Shown: piece after piece, positions 1 through 8,269 of the stretch
Layout of the letters: each line of letters begins with the position of its first letter
How positions within the stretch are numbered: the stretch's first letter is position 1
Assembly (NCBI GenBank): GCA_017550285.1
Contig: JAFZPP010000034.1
Location: 1 to 37,870, forward strand
Length of the DNA stretch: 37,870 nucleotides
DNA from: Oscillospiraceae bacterium
GTDB taxonomy: Bacteria; Bacillota; Clostridia; Oscillospirales; Ruminococcaceae
Direction: 5' to 3'
Position numbers and translations under genes: made by a program
The notes under the pieces: model-generated
What the model was told of the DNA's origin: nothing
Seen by the model: the letters and a program-made list of their open reading frames with translations, nothing else
Database searches by the model: none

Positions 1-591
1 GATATACGGATACAGGCTCTCCGTGAGATCATACACATAATCATCGTAACGGTCCATAACATCCATGCTGATGCCCATTGCCGAGCCGCTGTTCGGGTCG
101 GTGTACATCTGCGGGAATACGATGATGAACGGTTCTGCTTCACCGCTCTTGATCAGGTTAGATGCCATTTCACGGATCGACCAGCCGCTGAGCATGTCGT
201 TCTCGCCGCCCATAACGCCGTGGTTCATGAACATGACCGGATACTTCTTGCTCGGATCATATCCGGGCGGTGTCCAGACATTTGCAGGCTTATTGCGGTT
301 TGCCTTCTTGGAGAAATACTGAATCTTATCCGTCTTGCCGGAATCGCCCTGCTTGACATTGCCCGGAACGTTCGTCTGGAGATCGTTCTTCATCTGCGAC
401 ATATAATCCTTCGCACTCACAGCCGCCGCAGGCTTAACAGATGCATAGGATACCTGTGATGCTGACATGACGAGCGACGCACTGCCGCCCGCGCTCACGC
501 TGTCAGATGCAGCGCTTGCAGAGAACGGAAACACCGTACACACACAAGCCGCCATGCAGAAAGACAACAGAGCAGAGAGTTTCTTTTTCAT
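1..591 (-). CDS. Secreted alpha/beta-hydrolase esterase (CE1/feruloyl-esterase-like), N-terminal part only
   Basis: The gene runs off the left edge, so only the first 197 residues are visible. The start at 591 is chosen because AAAGGATG lies about ten bases upstream; an in-frame ATG at 600 would sit on top of that site. Residues 1-28 form a signal peptide (MKKKLSALL, hydrophobic core, FSASA). After a Ser/Ala-rich stretch the chain enters an esterase fold: a strand followed by MFMNHGVMGG, whose HG fits the oxyanion-hole turn of the CE1/esterase-D group, and then a strand with EPFIIVFPQMY. The GxSxG nucleophile and any dockerin lie outside the window. By family it would cleave feruloyl or acetyl esters on plant polysaccharide outside the cell. 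It resembles the lipoprotein esterase at 8270-9286 in fold but is clearly a different gene. Family confidence is good; the substrate is not known. Confidence 0.8.
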   Translation of the reverse strand, partial: MKKKLSALLSFCMAACVCTVFPFSASAASDSVSAGGSASLVMSASQVSYASVKPAAAVSAKDYMSQMKNDLQTNVPGNVKQGDSGKTDKIQYFSKKANRNKPANVWTPPGYDPSKKYPVMFMNHGVMGGENDMLSGWSIREMASNLIKSGEAEPFIIVFPQMYTDPNSGSAMGISMDVMDRYDDYVYDLTESLYPYI

Positions 592-746
592 GGAAATCAT
601 CCTTTCATATGAAATGGGACTGATTTCCCCCTTTGAAAATCATGGCTGTTGAATCTATTTCCGATTTTATATCTTTTTATGTTTCGCTGTATGCCAAACG
701 GCAGGGATCCGTTTGAAAGGGAGCGGCATACGGCAGCTCTATGAGG

Positions 747-794
747 CAGTATACATACTGTATCATATCAATATTATTATACTGAATATAGTAT
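747..794. promoter_or_regulatory. Candidate operator: two AGTAT/ATACT palindromes over the esterase promoter
   Basis: CAGTAT-AC-ATACTG (747-760) lies just downstream of the predicted transcription start. ATACT-N6-AGTAT (779-794) lies between the -10 and -35 boxes. The shared half-site and the position over the promoter suggest binding by a repressor. The regulator is unknown. Confidence 0.4.
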
Positions 795-805
795 CATATT
801 GTCAA
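776..805 (-). promoter_or_regulatory. SigA-type promoter of the secreted esterase
   Basis: Read on the minus strand, TTGACA (805-800) is followed after 18 bases by TATAAT (781-776). Both hexamers are consensus. Transcription should start near 769, leaving a leader of about 175 bases. Confidence 0.75.
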
Positions 806-960
806 AGGACATTTTTCAGTTATTCTGTAGAAAGCACATTCGGGTATATGATTTGCAGATAAAAACAGTGGCTTTCTGCATCGGTTTTTCCGTACAAAAA
901 CCAGATTATCAGCACAAAGCACATCCGGATATAGTTCTTGCAGAAAATCGCAGTATGGCA

Positions 961-1014
961 AAAAAAGATGCCGCAAAGCACTTTTGTCATTCAGACAATC
1001 TTGCTTTGCGGCAT
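961..1014 (-). terminator. Intrinsic terminator of the GH127 gene
   Basis: A perfect 13-bp stem, 1002-1014 with 968-980 (TGCTTTGCGGCAT and its complement), lies 13 bases beyond the stop codon. On the minus strand it is followed by a run of T at 967-961. Confidence 0.9.
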
Positions 1015-1027
1015 ACTTTACATGATG

Positions 1028-4000
1028 TTATTTGCCGAGTGCCTGCCGTTTCAGAACGGTCAGATCACGCGAATCAAGCGTCAGATCCTGCTGAACATCG
1101 GCTGCATATGCCTGCTCCCATGTCAGCTCCTTCTTGGTCAGCAGATAATCGAGCAGTGCAGCTGCATCTGCTGCGGTGACCTTGCCGTCCAGATTCACAT
1201 CGCCGCGCTTGCCGACAACGGAATAACGCGCGCCGTCGCCGAAGCGGATCAGGATGTAGTTGAGGTTGATCGCCTTATCCTCCGAGCGGAAATTCAGCGT
1301 CAGCTTGCCGTTCGTGACCTTGACTGTACCCTTAACGGTTGTACCGTCGGTTGCGCACTTCTCAGCAACGGTCGCCTGATCCTTCTCGCCGTAGTTTGCA
1401 TAAACGGTCGGATTGGTCGAGCAGTTCCACGGATTGCTGAATGCCATCTCAACGGTATAAGTGCCGTTCGGCAGCGTAAAGCCGTAGTCGAGGTGACGTG
1501 CGATGTCATTCTCATACTGGTTCTTGGTATAGCGGAAGGAAGATGTTTTGGACTGACCGTCGGTGACAGCCTGCTCATTCGGCCATGTATTTGCCGTATA
1601 GATGCCGCCGCTCTTGGATGCACCGTTGTACTGGTCGGTCGCATCGTCGATCAGACCCCATTCTGCGCCGGTCGCCTCGTCCGGACCGTAAAGCTGCTCG
1701 GTCACGCTGTTGTAGAAGCCGAACTTGTCGCTGCCGGTCACGGTAGCGGTGTTATGGTCGCCGCAGTCTACGAAATATGCGATATTGCTGTCAAACGTGT
1801 AATTCGGCTTGACTGCCTGCATGTAGATGAAATCGCAGACCTTTGCAGATTCCTTGTCATCATTCGAGGAGAAAGTAACGTCGAGGCACGGATAGGTTTT
1901 GTCGTCTGCCACGACATCATGGACATTCCGCTCGACAACATCAGCCGGAATCGGAATACGGACATCGTAGGTATCCTTATTGCCGGTGTAATTCAGCGTG
2001 TCAGCGTAGAGGATTGCATCGCCGACACGAACACGGAGCGACTTGCCGTTATCGGACTTGCGCAGCGTGATCTTGAGCGTATTGTAAGTCGAATCCGGAT
2101 CGACAGCCATTTGATAGCGGAAGTATCCGCCCGGCTTTGCGTAACGGTAGGTGCTGTCGTCGGTCACGCCCTGCGTATTGATCTCGAGCATAGCGTGCTG
2201 ACCGTCGTTCTCATACTGACCGTAGCCCGGCTGAACCGTATCAGAATTGGAAATCTTCGCACGCGGCGGCTTTTCCTCAACAACTGTGCCGTTGGTCTGG
2301 AAGTTCCAGTAGATGCCGTATCTCTGCTGATATTGCAGATAATGCGGCGTAAAGGTCAGCTTCTGGCTGGTATCGTTCAGCGTGAATTTCAGCGAATTTG
2401 CATCCTTGACCATATGCTCGTTGATCTCGGACATAAACGAAGTGATCGATTGACCAGCCTTGGAGATCGTAATATTCTGATTGCCGACGACTGCGTCCTT
2501 CGGGATCGTAACGTTCATACCGGTCGAACCGGTTGCCATGTTCTGCTTGCCAAGCTCGGCACTCAGAACAACAGGACCGTATTTGAAGCCGTAAACACTG
2601 GTCTTATCCGGCAGGTTATATGCTTTGACTTCCATCGGAATCGTCAGAACAATCTTGTCACCGTCGCTGAACGAACCGGTCACCTGTGCATATTCATCAA
2701 CAGTCTTGTAGTTATACTTCGTGCCGTTGACCGCAATCGACATCGTACCCGCGACCCAGTCCGGAATACGGAAGCGGAAATCAAGATCGCCGCTGCCGGA
2801 CACCGTGAATGTTACGGTATTGCCGTTCGGAATCTCACTCTCCTGCTTGATCGTCACACTCTTATCCTTCCAGTTGACGCTGGAGCTCTGATAGAGGTTG
2901 ACATAGAGCGCGTCCTTGCTGTGCATGTAGATCGTATCGCCGAGCTTCGAGAAGCTCTCCATGCCGCTGCCCGTGCAGCACCAGAAGCTGTTGTACGGTG
3001 TGCTGTACACCTTGAAATAACCGGTCGCCATCGGCTGGAAGTAGGTTGTCATACCGGATTCCGGATTCTGCGAGGAAAGAATTGAGTTGTAATAGGTTCC
3101 CTCATAGAAATCCATGTACTTCTTATCGCCGGTACACTTGTAGAGCTCACGGCTCAGCTTCAGCATGTTATAGGAGTTACAGGTTTCGCAGTTGCAGTTG
3201 GTACGCTCCTTATCGAGGATATCGTCCATACCGAAATGCTCCCACTCACTGTTGCCGCCGGTGATGTAGGTATGATGCGTGATGACCATATCCCAGAAGG
3301 CTTCCGCATATCTGAGATGCTTGGAAGCGTCAATCACCTGCCCGCCGATTGTCTTGCCGTCGAGCACCTCATAACGCTTGAGGGCGCCGACAAACTTCGG
3401 AATCGTCGTATTTGCGTGTCTGCCGTTTAAGACATTCGCGCCGCCCTGGAGCACTCTTTCGTGCAGGGCATTTTCGTCAAAGTAGTCACCGGCGATTGCA
3501 TGATCTTCCTTGCCGGTGATTTCATAGAGCTCATAGAGACAGTCATTCATACCGCCGTACTCAATCGAGAGAACGGTATTGCGCGTCTGCTGATTCCATG
3601 TTTTGCATCGTGCCAGCGTCCAGTCGCCGAGCTTGGATGCGATATCCTTCGCGGTTTCCTTGCCGGTGAACTTATAGACATCGACGAGACCCTGAATCAG
3701 CTTGTGCATGGTGTACCACGGCACCCATGCTTCATTGATGATGTTGGTCTTGCCCTGCTGGATGTAATCGAACTGCTGCTCGACATTATTGCCGTTCTTG
3801 ACCTGACCTGCCCAGAGGAATCCGGGCTTGCCCTTGGAATTATTCTGACATTCCTTCATGCCGTTAAGCAGTGCATCCATTTTGTCTGACAGGGACTTGC
3901 GCTGTGCATCGGTCAGATTCGGATTCTGATACGCCATTGCGACCGCGGAGAGATAGTGACCGACCGTATGCCCTGCGATCAGTGAATTCTCCCAGCCTGC

Positions 4001-4285
4001 ATAGCGCTGTGCGCCCTGCGTATTCATCTTTGCATTCTCGCGGAAGCCGCAGAGCAGTCTGTTCGTATCAAACGAAAGCAGATACTCGACTTCCTTGGAA
4101 AATGCGTTGGTGCAGTAGGCGTCTGTCATTGTGACATCCGAGATACTGAAATCTTCGATTGCAATATCTGCTGCCGATGCTGCAATCGGTTCCGCCGGTG
4201 AAATCTTCGGCAGGATACCGGCTGTTCCGAGCAAAACGGAACATGCCGCTGCGGCTGACGCCGCGCGTTTCCATGTGTTTTTCAT
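1028..4285 (-). CDS. GH127 family glycoside hydrolase (beta-L-arabinofuranosidase type) with C-terminal dockerin
   Basis: The protein is 1085 residues when started at 4285, where GGGGGAAATT is correctly spaced; an upstream ATG at 4330 would add 15 residues and lacks an SD site. Residues 1-39 or so are a signal peptide. The (alpha/alpha)6 catalytic region (about 45-640) carries the GH127 metal site: CETC at 366-369 (Glu367, Cys369) and WCC with Cys436/Cys437. These correspond to the Zn-binding Glu/Cys set and Cys nucleophile known from Bifidobacterium HypBA1, and the upstream SEWEHFG segment holds the likely acid/base Glu. Two beta-sandwich modules follow. The last 60 or so residues are a dockerin with repeats starting GDVNLDGKV and ADVQQDLTL; the second calcium loop is less canonical. 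The expected role is removal of terminal beta-L-arabinofuranose from extracellular plant glycans while docked on a cellulosome. Specificity within GH127 cannot be fixed from sequence. Confidence 0.93.
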   Translation of the reverse strand: MKNTWKRAASAAAACSVLLGTAGILPKISPAEPIAASAADIAIEDFSISDVTMTDAYCTNAFSKEVEYLLSFDTNRLLCGFRENAKMNTQGAQRYAGWENSLIAGHTVGHYLSAVAMAYQNPNLTDAQRKSLSDKMDALLNGMKECQNNSKGKPGFLWAGQVKNGNNVEQQFDYIQQGKTNIINEAWVPWYTMHKLIQGLVDVYKFTGKETAKDIASKLGDWTLARCKTWNQQTRNTVLSIEYGGMNDCLYELYEITGKEDHAIAGDYFDENALHERVLQGGANVLNGRHANTTIPKFVGALKRYEVLDGKTIGGQVIDASKHLRYAEAFWDMVITHHTYITGGNSEWEHFGMDDILDKERTNCNCETCNSYNMLKLSRELYKCTGDKKYMDFYEGTYYNSILSSQNPESGMTTYFQPMATGYFKVYSTPYNSFWCCTGSGMESFSKLGDTIYMHSKDALYVNLYQSSSVNWKDKSVTIKQESEIPNGNTVTFTVSGSGDLDFRFRIPDWVAGTMSIAVNGTKYNYKTVDEYAQVTGSFSDGDKIVLTIPMEVKAYNLPDKTSVYGFKYGPVVLSAELGKQNMATGSTGMNVTIPKDAVVGNQNITISKAGQSITSFMSEINEHMVKDANSLKFTLNDTSQKLTFTPHYLQYQQRYGIYWNFQTNGTVVEEKPPRAKISNSDTVQPGYGQYENDGQHAMLEINTQGVTDDSTYRYAKPGGYFRYQMAVDPDSTYNTLKITLRKSDNGKSLRVRVGDAILYADTLNYTGNKDTYDVRIPIPADVVERNVHDVVADDKTYPCLDVTFSSNDDKESAKVCDFIYMQAVKPNYTFDSNIAYFVDCGDHNTATVTGSDKFGFYNSVTEQLYGPDEATGAEWGLIDDATDQYNGASKSGGIYTANTWPNEQAVTDGQSKTSSFRYTKNQYENDIARHLDYGFTLPNGTYTVEMAFSNPWNCSTNPTVYANYGEKDQATVAEKCATDGTTVKGTVKVTNGKLTLNFRSEDKAINLNYILIRFGDGARYSVVGKRGDVNLDGKVTAADAAALLDYLLTKKELTWEQAYAADVQQDLTLDSRDLTVLKRQALGK

Positions 4286-4362
4286 TGTAATTTCCCCCAA
4301 CAATAAAAATAAGAATCTTCGTTTTCCCATTTAACAATACAACATGCATTTTTCTGCTGAGT

Positions 4363-4389
4363 TGTACGCCTGCCTTTCTCAGGTGTACA
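4363..4389. promoter_or_regulatory. Inverted repeat in the GH127 leader
   Basis: TGTACGCCTG (4363-4372) and CAGGTGTACA (4380-4389) pair over ten positions with one G-U, around a 7-base loop. It begins about 22 bases after the -10 box, so it could be a DNA operator or an mRNA hairpin. Confidence 0.45.
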
Positions 4390-4411
4390 GGAATTTTCAG
4401 CTTATATAAAT

Positions 4412-4440
4412 ATTATACCTTATATTTTTGTATTTGTCAC
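4412..4440 (-). promoter_or_regulatory. Promoter of the GH127 gene
   Basis: Minus-strand GTGACA (4440-4435), 17-base spacer, TATAAT (4417-4412). The leader is about 120 bases. Bases 4441-4560 between this promoter and the GH97 terminator hold nothing else recognisable. Confidence 0.7.
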
Positions 4441-4567
4441 TATAAAAAAGAACGAAATCCTATCACGATTCGCAGATAAGTGCATACATCTCTGCGAAAA
4501 ACGAAAGATGTTTGTATTATATGTATTGTCTTATTGTACACAGAGTGTGCAATTATCACATATTAAT

Positions 4568-4605
4568 ACGCACGGCAGGAGAGAACCGCCTCCCCTGCCG
4601 TGCGT
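4568..4605 (-). terminator. Terminator-like hairpin after the GH97 gene
   Basis: A perfect 12-bp stem (ACGCACGGCAGG at 4568-4579 with 4594-4605) starts 7 bases after the GH97 stop. It has no T-run, only ATTAATATG, so it may act as a weak terminator or an mRNA 3'-end stabiliser. Confidence 0.65.
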
Positions 4606-4612
4606 GAGAATA

Positions 4613-7600
4613 TTATGCCTGTGTTGTCAGGAACAGAACCATGCTCTTGACATCTGCCGCATCCTTCTTGCCGTCCATATTGAAGTCGGCTGCATGCTCC
4701 TCCTTGGAGCCGGTAAAGCCGTTCATCAGACCGCGCTTGAGCAGCGTCAGGTCAACTGCATTGACGATGCCGTCAAAGTTCATGTCGCCTGCGAGCACTT
4801 CCTCATTCGGGATTGCCAGTGCGATACGGTCAATCGACGGGCCGTCGCCCTGATCGTTGTAAAGCCGGATCGTATTCTTGCCGGCTTTCAGTTTCACCTG
4901 AACATTCTTGGCAGCAATGCCGGTCCAGTCGTTCTTGTTTGCATAGCAGTTATCCAGCTTCGTTGCGAATGCGCCGTTCACATCGACCTTGACGCTGCGC
5001 GGTGTACCGGAAACGTAGTAAATACGCAGTGTGTACTCGCCGTCTGCCGGAGCGGTCACGCTGTCGAACGTGACATCGCCTCTGGAATTTCCGCCGATGT
5101 AGCCGACGTATGCGCCGTTGGAGCTGTATCTGCCGTCCTTGCCGCCGGTGACCTTCGCGCCGCCGCCGAGCTTTGCATTTTCAGCCTCATAGCTGAGATA
5201 GTTGGAATACGGCGTCGTGAGCTTCATCGAACCCTTCGTGATTTTCATGACGCAGCCGCCGTTTGCAAGCAGGCTCTGCTCAATGACATCCTTCTTTGTC
5301 AGACCGTTCTTCACGGTGACTTCGAGATCGCTGCCGTTTGCATTATCATGGAAGATATATGCATTATAGGTGCCGTCATCGTCAATCAGTTCAGAGAGCT
5401 TCACGCTGATCTTGCGTGCGGAGATCGTCGATGCGCCGATATACCAGTTATTTCCGCTGCGGCGCGCCGTGACATTGAACTGCATCGGTCTGCCGTCGAG
5501 CACCTTCATGTCATCCCAGACAACCGGAACATCATTCAGGAAAGGCAGTGCAGAGGAACCTTCATAGGTATAAACGGAGTGTGCAAAGTGCTGGAGACCG
5601 GATTCAATCGTGACAACGTCAGCAAGTGCAAAGCCTGCGGTCGCCTTGCTGTTCAGAACCGGAATGCCGGTCGGCGTGAAGTCAGCGGAACCGGCTACAC
5701 ATCTCGTAAAAGTATACGAAACACGGTTCTCCAGCGACGGGCTCGTGAACCACTTGTAATACTCGGTACCGTTGATCGCCTCAAACGAAACAACATTCGG
5801 ATAGGTGCGGCTCTCACCGCGCGGCAGTGTACAGCCGTGGAACAGAACCATCAGCTTATTCTTCGCTGCAATCGTTGCGCAGAGATACATCTGCTTCATG
5901 GTCTCCTGCGTGTCGCTCTCGTAGTAGTCAACCTTGACGCCCTTGACACCGAGACCGCTGACGCGCTCGAATTCACGCTTGATCGTCGCTTCGTCAAGCA
6001 GCGAGTAATACGGGTAAGCCGGATGTCCCTGGCTGTCCTTATAGCCGCTGTGACCGGTATTGTTGACGCCGTACCAGAGCCAGATGCCGACGCCCTTTTC
6101 CGCACCGTAATCACACAGCTCCTTGATCTTTGCGGCACTGTCGTCCCACATTGCCCAGCCGAAGTCAACGGTGACATATTCCCAGCCGTTCTCTGCGGCG
6201 AAGTCGATGTAATCCTTCTGCGTATGGTATTCAACCGGCGAATCACCGCCGCTGCTCCACCACGACCATGTCATCTTGCCAGGCTTGATCCAGCTGGTAT
6301 CCTCCAGTCTGGAAGGCGGATTCAGGTTGAGAACCAGCTCGCTCGATGCCATTTGATTGAGCGAATCGCCGATCACAACAGCGCGCCACGGCGTCTGGAA
6401 CGCCTTGTCAAAGGAGATGCCTCTGACCTTCTGACCGCCCTTGAAGCGCAGACTGTGATAATTGCCGACAAACTGCAATGCGCCTGCACAGTACGGCGTT
6501 TCCTCGTTGAAGACATTTGCCTCGGTGACCGTGACCCAGAAGTGATTGTCGATCACGCCGGTATACGGGCAGGAGTAGGTTGCATTCGTTTCATTTGCAC
6601 GGTCGCGCGGCAGCTCGACCATATCCCATTCATAGGTATTGTTCGGCCAGTTGCCCCAGAAGGTGCAGTTGCCCGGGAACATCACCTGTGTCTGCTCCTC
6701 CTTGATTGAAGCGCCGTGATTGAGTCCGTAGCGGACACCGACGCCGTCGTCATAGGCACGGAGCGTGACGGTCAGCGTGCTGCTGCCCTTCGTCAGCGGG
6801 AACGAAACCTCCGTATAGTGGTTGCGGATTGTCATATGCTTGCCGTAAGGCATTTGGTAGGTCTCGTCCTTCTCCTCGATTGTACCGGCAGGATCGGTGC
6901 CGAAGCCGCTCGACAGATCCTCGGTATTCGTCACAAGACCGAGACGGGACGGCTGAATGACAACGGAATCAATGCCCTCACTCATCTTATTGACCGAATA
7001 ATAGTATCTGCCGTTTCCGTCGCGCCAGAATTTCGCGGTCAGCGTACCGTCCGGCGAAGTCGCCTGCAAGGAAGGAACGCTCGTAATCGCGGTACCGTCC
7101 GGTGCACGGGAGCCCTCCGGATCGGAAGAAGCCTCGCCCTCCGTAATCGTATCCGGCTCGAAGGTATAATAGAGTGTCGGATCAACCGGTTTCAGCTGTT
7201 CCGGTCCGCTTGAAATCGTAATCGGATAATCATAGAACTCTACATCGTCGATCTTCGCACGCAGATCGTTGTCATTGTAGAGCGAATGACCGATGCCGCA
7301 ATATTTATACGAGGAAAGCAAGCCCTCACCGAACAGGCTTTCACAGGTCGCAGCAAGATCATCGGCACCCTCGCCGGATTTGGACAGTTCCTCCCCGTCG
7401 AGATAATATGCCGCGCCGGTCGGTCTGTAAACCGCAGCAAGCTCATGCCAGTCTGTATCCGGCGCTGCGCTGAGCGTGAAGATTGAGCGGTGCTTATTGT
7501 CATTCTCAGTACCGTCTTTCCCGGCAAAAACACTTGCGCGGAATGCTGTCTTGTTATTCAGGTCCATTGAAATATCGGCTGAGCTGTAGCTGCTCGAATT

Positions 7601-7990
7601 GCCGCTGCCGAATGCAATCGGCGCAAACTGAAAGATTCTCGAATACTGTGCTGCGGAAGAATCCAGCTTAATCCGCATCTTGATTGCAAAGCCGTCCTTG
7701 CAGCCGGATTTGAACAGCTCCGGAAGCTGGAGCCAACCTGATCCGAATGCGCCGCCGCCGAGCGAAAGCACATTTGATTTCCGGTCCGCATCATAGATGA
7801 CAGCCGCACTGCCGCCGCGGATAACGGCATCGCCTTCCTTGCTCACGCTTGCGACCTTGGCATTGTTGTAGACCGTCGCAGCATGAACGACCGGTGCCCC
7901 TGACCGGCTCAGGTCAACCGGCGGCATCTGCGTCAGCATACAAAGTGCCAGCGCAAGACTGCCTGCCCTTTTCAAATTTCCCTTTCTCAC
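4613..7990 (-). CDS. GH97 family glycoside hydrolase with N-terminal LamG-like domain, CBM35 and dockerin
   Basis: The 1125-residue protein starts at a GTG (7990-7988), supported by AGGAGG eight bases upstream. Residues 1-38 are a signal peptide ending near VVHAA. Residues 40-255 look like a concanavalin/LamG jelly roll. The GH97 beta-sandwich and (beta/alpha)8 barrel follow (about 300-930). Asp688 in GVKVDYYESD sits where retaining GH97 enzymes carry their nucleophile, and Glu737 in FEAINGTEYYKW fits the acid/base. This points to the retaining subgroup (alpha-galactosidase or beta-L-arabinopyranosidase) and not the inverting SusB-type alpha-glucosidases. Residues about 940-1060 (YLSYEAENAKL onward) match CBM35/CBM6, and the last 60 residues are a dockerin with two calcium repeats (GDMNFDGIV, ADFNMDGKK). 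It is likely cellulosomal and works with its GH127 neighbour. A dockerin on a GH97 is unusual because most characterised members are periplasmic. Confidence 0.93.
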   Translation of the reverse strand: MRKGNLKRAGSLALALCMLTQMPPVDLSRSGAPVVHAATVYNNAKVASVSKEGDAVIRGGSAAVIYDADRKSNVLSLGGGAFGSGWLQLPELFKSGCKDGFAIKMRIKLDSSAAQYSRIFQFAPIAFGSGNSSSYSSADISMDLNNKTAFRASVFAGKDGTENDNKHRSIFTLSAAPDTDWHELAAVYRPTGAAYYLDGEELSKSGEGADDLAATCESLFGEGLLSSYKYCGIGHSLYNDNDLRAKIDDVEFYDYPITISSGPEQLKPVDPTLYYTFEPDTITEGEASSDPEGSRAPDGTAITSVPSLQATSPDGTLTAKFWRDGNGRYYYSVNKMSEGIDSVVIQPSRLGLVTNTEDLSSGFGTDPAGTIEEKDETYQMPYGKHMTIRNHYTEVSFPLTKGSSTLTVTLRAYDDGVGVRYGLNHGASIKEEQTQVMFPGNCTFWGNWPNNTYEWDMVELPRDRANETNATYSCPYTGVIDNHFWVTVTEANVFNEETPYCAGALQFVGNYHSLRFKGGQKVRGISFDKAFQTPWRAVVIGDSLNQMASSELVLNLNPPSRLEDTSWIKPGKMTWSWWSSGGDSPVEYHTQKDYIDFAAENGWEYVTVDFGWAMWDDSAAKIKELCDYGAEKGVGIWLWYGVNNTGHSGYKDSQGHPAYPYYSLLDEATIKREFERVSGLGVKGVKVDYYESDTQETMKQMYLCATIAAKNKLMVLFHGCTLPRGESRTYPNVVSFEAINGTEYYKWFTSPSLENRVSYTFTRCVAGSADFTPTGIPVLNSKATAGFALADVVTIESGLQHFAHSVYTYEGSSALPFLNDVPVVWDDMKVLDGRPMQFNVTARRSGNNWYIGASTISARKISVKLSELIDDDGTYNAYIFHDNANGSDLEVTVKNGLTKKDVIEQSLLANGGCVMKITKGSMKLTTPYSNYLSYEAENAKLGGGAKVTGGKDGRYSSNGAYVGYIGGNSRGDVTFDSVTAPADGEYTLRIYYVSGTPRSVKVDVNGAFATKLDNCYANKNDWTGIAAKNVQVKLKAGKNTIRLYNDQGDGPSIDRIALAIPNEEVLAGDMNFDGIVNAVDLTLLKRGLMNGFTGSKEEHAADFNMDGKKDAADVKSMVLFLTTQA

Positions 7991-8101
7991 TGTTTAATCC
8001 TCCTATAAATAAGATAAAAATATGACTTCGGGCATGACAGGTATGAATACATCTGTATATCTTATATAGTTATTCTATACCCCGTACAACCCCTATATAA
8101 C

Positions 8102-8130
8102 ATTATACACGTATTAGACAATCACATCAA
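8102..8130 (-). promoter_or_regulatory. Promoter of the GH97 gene
   Basis: Minus-strand TTGATG (8130-8125), 17-base spacer, TATAAT (8107-8102). The leader of about 105 bases contains the short palindrome GTATGAATAC (8041-8050). Confidence 0.65.
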
Positions 8131-8205
8131 TACAAAAAAGAAAGATATTATGCAAAAAATACATTTTCTATTTCGAGTGCTTGTGTACAAATTCCAATAC
8201 AATAA

Positions 8206-8243
8206 AAAGCCGCCTGCATAACCTGTATGGTGCAAACGGCTTT
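8206..8243 (-). terminator. Intrinsic terminator of the lipoprotein esterase gene
   Basis: On the minus strand AAAGCCGTTTGCA (8243-8231) pairs with TGCAGGCGGCTTT (8218-8206), 13 bp including two G-U pairs, followed by TTATTG. It lies about 26 bases after the stop. Confidence 0.8.
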
Positions 8244-8269
8244 CGAGAAATCAGAGCATAATGATATTT

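Larger units (their letters stand above)
592..960. other. Intergenic region: structured leader and regulatory region of the esterase gene
   Basis: This gap contains no convincing gene. From right to left it holds the esterase promoter (776-805), two AGTAT/ATACT palindromes, and a leader of roughly 170 bases. In the leader, 689-695 (GTATGCC) pairs with 725-731 (GGCATAC), and inside it 696-701 (AAACGG) pairs with 709-714 (CCGTTT), giving a branched or bulged hairpin about 100 bases before the start codon. I recognise no riboswitch class. Bases 806-960 show nothing beyond weak inverted repeats. Confidence 0.5.

Noticed and set aside
938-3085. Long plus-strand open frame of about 715 codons across the GH127 gene
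   Set aside because: It is antisense to a gene with a full set of catalytic motifs, signal peptide and dockerin. It has no SD site and no recognisable domain; it results from the codon bias of the real gene.
4508-6709. Long plus-strand open frame of about 733 codons across the GH97 gene
   Set aside because: Antisense shadow of the GH97 gene, without an SD site and with a composition (Arg, Cys, Ile, Val runs) typical of a reverse-frame translation.
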